64,000 nucleotides of DNA, from the NCBI RefSeq assembly GCF_008040105.1, contig NZ_VRMG01000005.1:186001-250000 (forward strand), given 5' to 3'. Below the pieces are notes generated by a model, which made no database searches, was not told where the DNA came from, and worked only from the letters and a program-made list of their open reading frames with translations. Shown here piece by piece: positions 25,523 to 33,721 of the stretch; within the stretch, counting starts at the first letter, position 1; every line of letters begins with the position of its first letter. A program made the position numbers and the translations under genes. This DNA is from Lacisediminihabitans profunda (GTDB lineage: Bacteria; Actinomycetota; Actinomycetes; Actinomycetales; Microbacteriaceae).

Positions 25523-27373
25523 GTGGCACATCTTCTGGGAGCCGAGTCCCTTCATCTCGAATATCCCACCCGCGTCATCTTCGACAAGATCACGATCGGG
25601 CTCAATGAGGGCGACCGCATCGGAGTCGTCGGACGCAACGGCGACGGAAAGTCGACCCTCCTCAGCCTGCTCGCCGGGCGCATCGAGCCGGACTCCGGCC
25701 GGGTCACCCGCCGCAACGGCGTCACCCTCGGCATGCTCGACCAGGGCGACGAACTCGACGACAGCATCGTCGTGCGTGACGCCATCGTCGGCGACAAGGA
25801 CGAACACGAGTGGGCCGGGGATGCCCGCGTGCGCGACGTGATCGACGGACTGCTGCGCGACCTCCCGTGGGAGGCCACCCTCGGCGAACTCTCCGGAGGC
25901 CAGCGCAGGCGCGTGGGCCTCGCCAAGCTCCTCGTCGGCGACTGGGACGTCATCTTCCTCGACGAGCCCACCAACCACCTCGACATCGAGGGCATCGCCT
26001 GGCTCGCCGGGCACCTCAAGAAGCGCTGGTCGCCGAACGCCGGCGGCCTCATCGTCGTGACCCACGATCGGTGGTTCCTCGACGAGGTGTCCACCGACAC
26101 CTGGGAGGTGCACGACCAGATCATCGAGCCGTTCGAGGGCGGATACGCGGCCTACATCCTGCAGCGGGTCGAGCGCGACACGATGGCGGCGACGATGGAG
26201 TCGAAGCGCCAGAACCTGGCCCGCAAGGAGCTCGCCTGGCTGCGCCGCGGTGCCCCGGCGCGAAGCACCAAGCCCAAGTTCCGCATGGATGCCGCCTACG
26301 ACCTGATCGCGAACGAGCCGCCGCCGCGGGACACCGTGGCCCTCAGCCAGCTCGCCACGGCGCGACTCGGCAAGGACGTCGTCGACCTGCTCGATGTGGG
26401 GGTCACCTACGGCGGAACCACGGATGCCGACGGGCACGTGACGGGCGGCAAGCAGGTGCTGCGCGACATCGAGTGGCGGGTCGCGCCCGGAGAGCGCACC
26501 GGAATCCTCGGAGTCAACGGCGCGGGCAAGTCCACCCTGTTGAGCCTCATCGCGGGCACCCTGCAGCCCACCGTGGGCCGGGCGAAGCGGGGCAAGACCA
26601 TCCGCGTCGCCATCCTCAGCCAGCAGCTCGGCGAGCTCGCCGACATCCTCGACGACCGGGTGATGGATGTCATCGCCCGCCAGAAGAGCTCGTACGTCAC
26701 CGGCGGCAAGGAGCTCACCCCCGGGCAGCTGCTCGAGCGGATGGGCTTCATGACCGCGCAGCTCACCACCCAGGTGAAGGACCTCAGCGGTGGCCAGCGC
26801 CGCCGGCTGCAGCTGCTGCTGATCCTGCTCGGCGAGCCGAACGTGCTCATCCTCGACGAGCCGACGAATGATCTGGACACCGACATCCTGGCCGCCATCG
26901 AGGACCTGCTCGACTCCTGGCCGGGCACCCTGCTCGTGGTGAGCCACGACCGGTACCTGCTCGAGCGGGTCACCGACAACCAATACGGCATCCTCGACGG
27001 CACGATGCGTCACCTGCCCGGCGGGGTCGAACAGTACCTCAAGCTGCGCGCGGCGCAGGGTCCGGCCGGCGCGACCGTCTCCGAGTCGCACCGCTCGGAC
27101 GGCAAGGCCACGGTCACCAGCATCAACTCCAAGGGGCACACCAGACTCCTCGGCGCCGAGCTGCGCAACGCGCAGAAGGAACTCGGATCGGTGAGCCGGC
27201 GGCTGGAGAAGGTCACCACCCAGATCTCCGCCGTTCACGACCGCTTCGCCGCGCACGACCAGTCCGACTACCCGGGGCTCGCGAGCCTGCAGGCGGAACT
27301 CAAGAAGCTCGAGGACTCGATGGCCGACCTCGAGCTGCGCTGGCTCGAGCTCAGCGAGGTGCTCGAGGCCTGA
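25523..27373 (+). CDS. ABC-F family ATPase (ribosome-associated, Uup-like)
   Basis: A soluble 616-residue protein with two ATP-binding cassettes and no membrane helices, so a translation factor rather than a transporter (established knowledge of ABC-F). Walker A motifs are GRNGDGKST near 39 and GVNGAGKST near 329. Signature motifs LSGGQRRR occur in both halves, and Walker B regions are VIFLDEPTNHLD and VLILDEPTNDLD. A charged linker lies between the cassettes, and a C-terminal coiled coil (about 545-616) follows, as in Uup. The start is GTG 25523 (MAHLLGAESL). It is convergent with the isomerase gene 19 bp away. Confidence 0.93.
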   Translation: MAHLLGAESLHLEYPTRVIFDKITIGLNEGDRIGVVGRNGDGKSTLLSLLAGRIEPDSGRVTRRNGVTLGMLDQGDELDDSIVVRDAIVGDKDEHEWAGDARVRDVIDGLLRDLPWEATLGELSGGQRRRVGLAKLLVGDWDVIFLDEPTNHLDIEGIAWLAGHLKKRWSPNAGGLIVVTHDRWFLDEVSTDTWEVHDQIIEPFEGGYAAYILQRVERDTMAATMESKRQNLARKELAWLRRGAPARSTKPKFRMDAAYDLIANEPPPRDTVALSQLATARLGKDVVDLLDVGVTYGGTTDADGHVTGGKQVLRDIEWRVAPGERTGILGVNGAGKSTLLSLIAGTLQPTVGRAKRGKTIRVAILSQQLGELADILDDRVMDVIARQKSSYVTGGKELTPGQLLERMGFMTAQLTTQVKDLSGGQRRRLQLLLILLGEPNVLILDEPTNDLDTDILAAIEDLLDSWPGTLLVVSHDRYLLERVTDNQYGILDGTMRHLPGGVEQYLKLRAAQGPAGATVSESHRSDGKATVTSINSKGHTRLLGAELRNAQKELGSVSRRLEKVTTQISAVHDRFAAHDQSDYPGLASLQAELKKLEDSMADLELRWLELSEVLEA

Positions 27374-27392
27374 TCCGCCGGGCGGGCCGCCG

Positions 27393-28244
27393 TCAGAGGT
27401 GGATGCCGACGGCCTCGCCGAACGATTCGACGGTGCGGGCGACCACCTCGGCCGCCGGGGAGTCCCAGATCCCCTGGTTGAAGATCTCCACCTCCACGTC
27501 GCCGGTGTAGCCGGCCGCCGTGACGGCCGCGGTGATCGGTGCGAAGTCGATGACACCGTCGCCCGGGTAGTGCCGGGCGAGCAGCACGTCCTCGGGCAGC
27601 GGTGTCGCCCAGTCGCAGACCTGGTAGCTCGCGATGCGGCGGCCGGCGCCGGCCCGCCGGATCTGCGGCAGCAGCTCCGGATCCCACCAGAGGTGGAAGG
27701 TGTCGACCACGACGCCGACCGCGCTCGCCGGGAACTGCTCGGCGATGTCGATGGCCTGGGCGAGGGTCGAGATGACCGCCCGGTCGGAGGCATACATCGG
27801 ATGCAGCGGCTCGATCGCGAGGACGACCCCGGCGGCGTCCGCGCGGCCGGCGAGTTCGCCGATCGCGTCCCGCACCCGCTCGCGGGCGCCGGCGAGATCG
27901 CGGGAGTGTGGCGGGAGGCCGCCGACGACGAGCACGAGCGCCGGTGCGCCGATCGCCGCCGCCTCGTCCACCGCGCGCGCATTGGCGTCGATCGCCGCGC
28001 GGCGCTCTTCGCCCTCGGCCGCGGTGAAGAACCCGCCCCGGCAGAGGCTCGAGACGCGCAGCCCGGAATCCTCGACCAGCCGAACGGCCAGGGCGAGGCC
28101 GGCCTCGGCGATCGGTTCGCGCCAGAGCCCGACACTCGCGATTCCGGCGTCGACCGCGAGCCGAAGGGTCGACTCGAGGGACTCGTATTTGATCGTCGCC
28201 TGGTTGAGCGAGAGCCGCGGATGCGCGGCCGCGGGACCAGTCAC
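27393..28244 (-). CDS. TIM-barrel sugar (phosphate) isomerase/epimerase
   Basis: A 283-residue xylose-isomerase-like TIM barrel (AP_endonuc_2 type) that would isomerise or epimerise a sugar or keto-sugar using a divalent metal. Metal-ligand candidates are the Glu in LAIEPLHPMYASDR, Asp/His in VVDTFHLWWDPE and the final Glu in GDVEVEIFNQG. The start GTG 28244 overlaps the DUF993 stop by 4 nt (GTGA). Last gene of the Gfo/Idh-DUF993-isomerase operon, so its substrate is likely the product of those enzymes (inference). Confidence 0.87.
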   Translation of the reverse strand: MTGPAAAHPRLSLNQATIKYESLESTLRLAVDAGIASVGLWREPIAEAGLALAVRLVEDSGLRVSSLCRGGFFTAAEGEERRAAIDANARAVDEAAAIGAPALVLVVGGLPPHSRDLAGARERVRDAIGELAGRADAAGVVLAIEPLHPMYASDRAVISTLAQAIDIAEQFPASAVGVVVDTFHLWWDPELLPQIRRAGAGRRIASYQVCDWATPLPEDVLLARHYPGDGVIDFAPITAAVTAAGYTGDVEVEIFNQGIWDSPAAEVVARTVESFGEAVGIHL

Positions 28245-29416
28245 GCGACGATTCCGTTCACCGCGAGCAGGTCGCCCCAGCGCGAGGCGGCGAGCTCCGG
28301 CCGTTCGAGGGCGCCGCAGGCGTTGGCGAGGCGCACGATCTCGGAGAGGTGGGGGAGGCTGCGAGCGGAGTGCAGCCCGCCGACCATGGTGAACGAGGAC
28401 TGGTGGCCACCGAGCCAGGAGAGGAAGGCGACGCCGGTCTTGTAGTAGAAGGTGGGGGCGGCGAAGATCTGCCGGGACAACTCCTCGGTGGGTCCGAGGA
28501 TGCGCCGGTAGCCGGCCCGATCGCCCGCGTCGAGGGCCTGGATGGCGGCCGACGCGTTCGGGGCGACGGCCGCGAACGCGCCGAGGAGGGCATCCGAGTG
28601 CCGGGGCGTGGGGGAGTTCGGCTCGTCCCCGGCGATGAGGCCGACGTAGTTGAAGTCGTCCCCGGTGAACATCGTGACGGTCTCGGGAAGTCGCGACCGC
28701 ACGGCGATCTCGGCCGAGGCGTCGAGCAGGCTCATCTTGATGCCGGCGACGGCGCCCTGGTTCTCCCCGATGATCTGCAGCACGGTGTCGGCGGCCGCCG
28801 CCACGTCGCTCGAGCCGAAGTACGCCTCGAGGGTAGGGTCGAAGGCCGCCCCGAGCCAGTGCAGCACGACCGGCGTGCCGGCGGAGGCGAGCACCTCCCG
28901 GTAGACCCGGCGGTAGTCCTCGGCCGAGCGGGCGGCGCGGGCCAGCTGGCGGCTCGCCATGAGCACGACGCCGGCCCCGGCGTCCTCCGCGAAGTGCAGC
29001 TGCTCCGTGTAGGCGTCGATGACGGCCTCGAGCGGGATGAGCTCGTCCTCGACGTGGTCGGTGTTGACCCCGACGACAAGCCGACCGCCGACCGAGCGAG
29101 CCTCGGCGGCGCTGCGGGTGATCAGTTCGCGAGTGGCCGGCGGGTCGAGTCCCATGTTGCGCTGGGCGGTGTCCATGGCGTCGGCCACCCCGAGGCCCCA
29201 CGACCAGAGGTGGTGCCGGAAGGCGAGGGTGGCATCCCAGTCGATCTCCGCGGGGGAGCCCGGCGTGTTCCGCGCCCAGGGTCGCGGGATCACATGGGCC
29301 GCCGCGTAGGCGACCCGCGAGGAGAGCGGCGCGGCCGGCCTCGTGAACGGCGGCGCGGGGTTGAGGGGTTCGGCGCTCGTGCCGCCGTCGTCCGAGAGCA
29401 GACGCAGGTCGGTCAT
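28241..29416 (-). CDS. DUF993 protein (dihydrodipicolinate-synthase-like aldolase superfamily)
   Basis: A 391-residue cytosolic protein recognised as DUF993, a branch related to the class I aldolase/DHDPS superfamily. Notable stretches are AHVIPRPWARNTPG near 40, WSWGLGVADAMDTAQRNMGL near 70, VNTDHVEDE near 114 and a possible Schiff-base lysine in VAGIKMSLLD near 224. Its start overlaps the Gfo/Idh stop and its stop overlaps the isomerase start, so the three are translated as a unit. The exact reaction is not known; retro-aldol cleavage or dehydration of an oxidised sugar is an inference from context. Confidence 0.86.
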   Translation of the reverse strand: MTDLRLLSDDGGTSAEPLNPAPPFTRPAAPLSSRVAYAAAHVIPRPWARNTPGSPAEIDWDATLAFRHHLWSWGLGVADAMDTAQRNMGLDPPATRELITRSAAEARSVGGRLVVGVNTDHVEDELIPLEAVIDAYTEQLHFAEDAGAGVVLMASRQLARAARSAEDYRRVYREVLASAGTPVVLHWLGAAFDPTLEAYFGSSDVAAAADTVLQIIGENQGAVAGIKMSLLDASAEIAVRSRLPETVTMFTGDDFNYVGLIAGDEPNSPTPRHSDALLGAFAAVAPNASAAIQALDAGDRAGYRRILGPTEELSRQIFAAPTFYYKTGVAFLSWLGGHQSSFTMVGGLHSARSLPHLSEIVRLANACGALERPELAASRWGDLLAVNGIVA

Positions 29417-30621
29417 GGCTGAGCGGCGTGAATCGGCGGCACGGGGTGGCTGGACGGCACGGCCACCGCGGGCAGGCTCACGACCGGGAGGTCGATGCGG
29501 CGACCGGTGAGCGAGCTGCGCAGCCCCTGTTCGGCAAGCTGCACGCCCCGGGCCCCCGCGAGGAAGTCGAAACGGTTGGGACCGTCATCCACCACATGCC
29601 GGATGAACTCCTCCCACTGGGTCTTGAATCCGTTCTCGAACACGTCGTTGGTCGGCACCTCGAGCCAGTCGTCCGAGTAGTCGTGGCTCTCGGCCAGGTC
29701 GGGGTTCCAGACCGGCCGAGGCGTGGCGGTGCGCGGTTGGATCTTGCAGCCGAACAGGCCCACGACGGCGCTGCCGAGGGTGCCGTCGACCTGGAACTCC
29801 ACGAGCTCCTCGCGGTTCACCCGCACGGTCCAGCTCGAATTCAGTTGCGCGACGATGCCGCCCTCGAGTTCGAAGATGGCGTAGGCCGCGTCATCCGCCG
29901 TCGCCTCGAAGGCGACGTCGTTCTCGTCGACCCGCACCGGGATGTGGGTGACGGCCCTCGCGTAGACGGATTCGACCCGCCCGAACAGGTTCTCCAGCAC
30001 GTAGTTCCAGTGCGGGAACATGTCCACGACGATTCCTCCGCCGTCCTGGCCGCGATAGTTCCAGCTCGGTCGCTGCGACCGTTGCCAGTCCCCCTCGAAG
30101 ACCCAGTAGCCGAATTCGCCGCGCACCGACAGGATGCGACCGAAGAAACCCGAGGCGATCAGGCGCTCGAGCTTGCGCAACCCGGGGAGGTAGAGCTTGT
30201 CGTGCACCACCCCGTTCTTGACCCCGGCAGCCTCGGCCAGCACCGCGAGTTCGAGGGCCTCCGCGAAGCTCTCCGCCGTGGGCTTCTCGGTGTAGATGGC
30301 CTTGCCGGCGGCGATGGCCTTGCGGATGGCGGGCACGCGTGCCTTCGTCACCAGAAAGTCGGCGTAGATCTGCCAGCGGTCGTCGGCGAGGGCCGCGTCG
30401 AGATCCGTCGTGTAGTGCTCGATGTCGTGCCGTTCGGCGAGCTGGCGCAGGGTTGATTCACTGCGCCCGACGAGGATCGGCTCGACCTGCACGCGGCTGC
30501 CGTCGGCCAGCAGCACCCCGCCCTGGTCCCGGATCGCGAGGATGGACCGCACGAGGTGCTGGCGGTAGCCCATGCGCCCGGTCGCGCCGTTCATGATGAT
30601 TCCGACTGTCGACTGTGACAC
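29413..30621 (-). CDS. Gfo/Idh/MocA-family oxidoreductase
   Basis: A 402-residue NAD(P)-dependent sugar or inositol dehydrogenase. The Rossmann glycine motif is the atypical MNGATGRMGYR near residue 10, and the catalytic EKP motif is at 112-114 (YTEKPTAESF). The C-terminal half has the open-faced sheet with FPHWNYVLENLFG and EEFIRHVVDDGPN. The start is GTG 30621. First gene of the operon with DUF993 and the isomerase. A LacI-type operator lies 42 bp upstream and the LacI gene 223 bp upstream on the same strand, so induction by the sugar substrate is likely (inference). Confidence 0.88.
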   Translation of the reverse strand: MSQSTVGIIMNGATGRMGYRQHLVRSILAIRDQGGVLLADGSRVQVEPILVGRSESTLRQLAERHDIEHYTTDLDAALADDRWQIYADFLVTKARVPAIRKAIAAGKAIYTEKPTAESFAEALELAVLAEAAGVKNGVVHDKLYLPGLRKLERLIASGFFGRILSVRGEFGYWVFEGDWQRSQRPSWNYRGQDGGGIVVDMFPHWNYVLENLFGRVESVYARAVTHIPVRVDENDVAFEATADDAAYAIFELEGGIVAQLNSSWTVRVNREELVEFQVDGTLGSAVVGLFGCKIQPRTATPRPVWNPDLAESHDYSDDWLEVPTNDVFENGFKTQWEEFIRHVVDDGPNRFDFLAGARGVQLAEQGLRSSLTGRRIDLPVVSLPAVAVPSSHPVPPIHAAQP

Positions 30622-30662
30622 GGGAGGCGCTTTCTACGAACGAGACGGTGGAGGCGCGTGTG

Positions 30663-30676
30663 GGAAAGCGCTTACC
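30663..30676. promoter_or_regulatory. LacI-type operator upstream of the Gfo/Idh operon
   Basis: GGAAAGCGCTTACC (within TGGGAAAGCGCTTACCAA) has the central CG and near-palindromic arms of LacI/GalR-family sites. It lies 42 bp upstream of the Gfo/Idh start and between this gene and the adjacent LacI-family regulator gene. Confidence 0.65.
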
Positions 30677-30844
30677 AAGGAGTGTATGGCGACGGGCCGG
30701 ATCGCGCAAGTGACGAGTTCCCGAGATCGCGCGCGGCGGGGCCGGTCGGAGTGCTGGCCGCCGCTTCGAAGGCTCCCTCGTCGGCCGCCACCGGCAGGGG
30801 CCGGGCGCAGGGCGCGACCCGGAGAGGGGCGCGCTGCGCGCGTG

Positions 30845-31891
30845 CTATTTCCGCGCGGGGGTGCTCTCGCGGATCACGACAGTGGTCTCGACCGGGATCT
30901 CGGTGCCGCCGGCGGTTCGCGGCGCGAGAGCGAGCTCGACCGCGTGACGTCCCACGTCGATCAGCGGAATCTGCACCGTGGTGAGCGCCGGCGTGATGTC
31001 GCGCACGGTGGGGATGTCGTCGAAGCCGGCGACCGCGATCGATTCGCCCGGGATTCGGCCGGCCTCGCGCAGCGCCGACATCGCGCCCACCGCCATCACG
31101 TCGTTCACCGCGAAGACGAGCTCCACGTCGTCGATCCCGTGCTCCAGGAGTTCCACGGCGCCGGCGAATCCCCCGTCGCGGGTGAATTCGGTGTGCACGA
31201 TCCGGTCGGCCGGCACCGTGAGGTCGTGTTCGGCGAGCCCGTCGAGGAATCCCAGGACGCGGTCCCGGGAGGTGAGCAGGGACGGGACGCCGGAGATCAC
31301 CGCGAACCGACGGTAGCCCAGTCCCACGAGTTCGGCGGCGAGCCGGCGGGCGCCGCCGTAGTTGTCGAGGAGCACCGTGTCGAACGGCAACTCGTGCTGG
31401 CTGATGACGACAACCCGGCCGCCGGTGGATTCGAACGCGGTCAGCTCGGCGACGAGGGCCTGCTGGGACGGCTCGTCCGACGTGCGGGACCCGGCGAGGA
31501 TGAGCACCCGCGGTCGCTGGCCGCGCAGTGCCCGCACGAGCGCGAGTTCGCGCTCGCTGTCCCTCGCGGTGACGGCCATGGTCACGATGAAGCCGGACTC
31601 CTCTGCCGCGCCGATGACGCCGGCGGCGATCGAGGAGAAGTACGGGTCGGAGATGTCTCCCACGACCAGCGCGACCGTCATCGTGCTGCCCTTCGCCACG
31701 GCCTGCGCGGACAGGTTGGGCGTGTAGCCCAGGCGCGCGGCGGCGGCCTGCACGCGCTCGCGGTAGGCGTCGTTGACCTTGCGCGCACTGCCATTGAGCG
31801 ACCGGGACGCGGTGGCGAGCGAGACGCCGGCCTCGCGCGCCACGTCGTGCAGGGTGGGTGATCTCACTCCGGCATTCATTCGGGTCGACAT
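30845..31891 (-). CDS. LacI-family transcriptional regulator (of the DUF993 sugar operon)
   Basis: A repressor of 348 residues from ATG 31891 (MSTRMNAGVRS); ATG 31879 is an alternative. The helix-turn-helix is near residue 10-30 (TLHDVAREAGVSLATASRSL), followed by the hinge helix (GYTPNLSAQAVA) and a periplasmic-binding-protein-like sensor domain (VALVVGDISDPYF near 72; VFAVNDVMAVGAM near 250). It lies upstream of, and parallel to, the operon it probably controls. A second operator-like site at 31974-31987 near its own start suggests autoregulation (inference). Confidence 0.9.
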   Translation of the reverse strand: MSTRMNAGVRSPTLHDVAREAGVSLATASRSLNGSARKVNDAYRERVQAAAARLGYTPNLSAQAVAKGSTMTVALVVGDISDPYFSSIAAGVIGAAEESGFIVTMAVTARDSERELALVRALRGQRPRVLILAGSRTSDEPSQQALVAELTAFESTGGRVVVISQHELPFDTVLLDNYGGARRLAAELVGLGYRRFAVISGVPSLLTSRDRVLGFLDGLAEHDLTVPADRIVHTEFTRDGGFAGAVELLEHGIDDVELVFAVNDVMAVGAMSALREAGRIPGESIAVAGFDDIPTVRDITPALTTVQIPLIDVGRHAVELALAPRTAGGTEIPVETTVVIRESTPARK

Positions 31892-32223
31892 CCCTCGGCT
31901 GGCCGCGCAGGTGGGCTCTCCGCGCTCTGGATGCCCATTGTCGCACGTGGGAAGCGTCGGCGCCGGGTCATTCGGAACACGCTTACCCGCGACGCTCTGC
32001 CCGTCGTGCCGGTCGTGTTCGCACTCTCCGGTCGCGACGCTGGGGTCAACACTCCCGGTCACCCTCGGTGAGGAGCACCGTCGCGACCCCGTTTGTTCAT
32101 CTGTTGTCTTGCTGGCGTGCAAGCGGCTGAATGTCGCCATTCATGGCTCGTCTCTAGTTTCGGCACGTACGACACAGCAGTTGTTCTTCCCCTAAACCCG
32201 AAGTAGGACGAGGCGCGCCGACG
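31892..32223. other. 332-bp divergent regulatory region (LacI gene / pst operon)
   Basis: No gene is seen here. It contains an operator-like site at 31974-31987 on the LacI side and, on the pst side, a short-repeat and AT-richer stretch (about 32095-32210) that should hold the pst promoter. GGTCACCCTCG (32057-32067) and GTTCATCTGTT (32095-32105) recall half-sites of actinobacterial PHO boxes but lack a convincing second repeat. Confidence 0.5.
31974..31987. promoter_or_regulatory. Second LacI-type operator, upstream of the LacI gene
   Basis: GGAACACGCTTACC matches the operator at 30663-30676 in 12 of 14 positions. It lies 83 bp upstream of the LacI-family gene start, consistent with autoregulation. 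Confidence 0.5.
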
Positions 32224-32697
32224 ATGAGTGGTCCCCGAATCATTTTTACGCGCTTTCTCAGCGGTGAGAGCCCGCGTCTCGCTCCCTGGCGCGAGCATCA
32301 CCGACGCGTGCTCAGCCAGACCGCCGTCGCCAGCCAGTCGACGGAGCGGGGTTCGGTAGTGGTGTGGCGCCTTGTCTCCTCCAACAACCGCGAGCTCGCG
32401 AGAAGTGCCGAGATCTTTGGCCAGTTCCACGACGCGGTCGCGTCGGCGCGATCGGCCGCATCCTCTGCGGAGATCACCACGGTCTGCCTCGTGAGCGACG
32501 AGCGGGGCGGGTCGTACGGCTGGTATCTCGCCGATGCCGACCGCCCGGTGGCCATCTGCGCCCGGTGGTACGACGCCGAACGCGAACGTCGTCACGCCGT
32601 GGAGCTGGCCATCAAGGGGCTCGCCCTGGCCACGGTCGGGGAGGGAGCCCGTGAGCTCATGGACAGCGGCGCCCGGCGCTCTGGTCGAAATGTCTGA
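32224..32697 (+). CDS. Small protein with two YegP/DUF1508-like repeats, first gene of the pst operon
   Basis: A 157-residue soluble protein with no named match. Two similar segments are visible: WRLVSSNNRELARSAEIF with AVASARSA (about 48-80), and GWYLADADRPVAICARWYD with AVELAIKG (about 99-132). Their spacing of W-x-L, then R-x-(L/V)-A, an aromatic, and A-V-x-x-A resembles tandem DUF1508 (YegP) repeats. It overlaps pstC by 8 nt, so it is translated with the transporter. Role unknown; a sensor or small-molecule-binding accessory is a guess. Confidence 0.7.
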   Translation: MSGPRIIFTRFLSGESPRLAPWREHHRRVLSQTAVASQSTERGSVVVWRLVSSNNRELARSAEIFGQFHDAVASARSAASSAEITTVCLVSDERGGSYGWYLADADRPVAICARWYDAERERRHAVELAIKGLALATVGEGARELMDSGARRSGRNV

Positions 32698-33721
32698 CCT
32701 GCTGGAGTTGACGGCGCCGGTCGCCGAAGTGCCGTCGCCCCGTGAGGACGCCCCCCGCCCACTTCGTGCCGCAATCGGCGGTCAGGACCGCCTGTTCGGG
32801 CTATTCACGCGCGGTGCTGCCTCGATCGTGCTCGTCATCATGACGCTCGTCGGCATTTTCCTGCTGATCCGAGGCCTGCCTGCACTGTCCGCCGCGGGAC
32901 TCGGATTCGTCACGACGCAGGCCTGGGAGCCCAACTCGGGCACCTTCGGCATAGCCGCGGTCATCACTGGAACGATCTTCATCGCCCTCACCGCGATCGT
33001 CGTGGCCATACCGCTCGCCACCGGCACGGCCCTCTACATCAGCGAGTACGCGCCGCGCCAGATCAAGCAGGCTCTGGTGAGCATCGTCGACCTCATGGCG
33101 GCCATCCCGAGCGTGGTCTACGGGCTGTGGGGACTCTTCCTGCTCCAGCCGAACATCCTTGCCGTGTCGCGGTGGATCGCCACGGTCTTCGGCTGGATCC
33201 CGATCTTCCACGTCACGGGATTCGATCCGGAAGACCCTCTGTCGAGCCCCACGATATTCACGGCCTCCACCTTCGTCGCCGGCCTGGTCGTCGCGATGAT
33301 GGTCGCGCCGATCATCTCATCGATCATGCGGGAGGTATTTACTCAGGCGCCGATGGGGGAGCGGGAGGGTGCGCTGGCCCTTGGGGCGACGCGCTGGGGG
33401 ATGATCCGAAGCGTCGTGCTGCCCTTCGGCCGCGGCGGGATGATCGGTGGGACCATGCTGGGGCTCGGGCGCGCGCTCGGCGAGACCATCGCGGTCTACC
33501 TCATCATCAGTCCGGCGTTCGTGATCCAGCCGCACATCCTCGAGAAGGGCTCCAATTCAATCTCGGCGCTCATCGCCCTCCGCTACAGCGAGGCGTCGCC
33601 CTTCGATATCTCCGCCCTGATGGCGGCCGGACTTGCCCTCTTCCTCATGACCCTCGTCGTCAACTTTGGAGCCTCGATCATCATCTCCCGCTCGCGTTCC
33701 GGATCGGCAAGCGACGGATGA
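32690..33721 (+). CDS. pstC: Phosphate ABC transporter permease PstC
   Basis: One of the two membrane subunits of the high-affinity phosphate importer. The 343-residue protein starts at ATG 32690 (MSDLLELTAP) and has six membrane helices. Typical PstC stretches are LMAAIPSVVYGLWGLFLL near 145, the EAA loop EGALALGATRWGMI near 227 and GLGRALGETIAVYLI near 258. The loop after GLFLLQP is long, as in actinobacterial PstC. It overlaps both the upstream small gene (8 nt) and pstA (ATGA, 4 nt). Confidence 0.93.
   Translation: MSDLLELTAPVAEVPSPREDAPRPLRAAIGGQDRLFGLFTRGAASIVLVIMTLVGIFLLIRGLPALSAAGLGFVTTQAWEPNSGTFGIAAVITGTIFIALTAIVVAIPLATGTALYISEYAPRQIKQALVSIVDLMAAIPSVVYGLWGLFLLQPNILAVSRWIATVFGWIPIFHVTGFDPEDPLSSPTIFTASTFVAGLVVAMMVAPIISSIMREVFTQAPMGEREGALALGATRWGMIRSVVLPFGRGGMIGGTMLGLGRALGETIAVYLIISPAFVIQPHILEKGSNSISALIALRYSEASPFDISALMAAGLALFLMTLVVNFGASIIISRSRSGSASDG

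Noticed and set aside
25199-28135. 978-codon minus-strand frame across the ABC-F gene
   Set aside because: Antisense of the ABC-F ATPase joined to an out-of-frame reading of the isomerase gene; no protein-like features.
32057-32116. PHO box upstream of the pst operon
   Set aside because: GGTCACCCTCG and GTTCATCTGTT each match only part of the consensus and lack a second 11-nt repeat, so no site is called.
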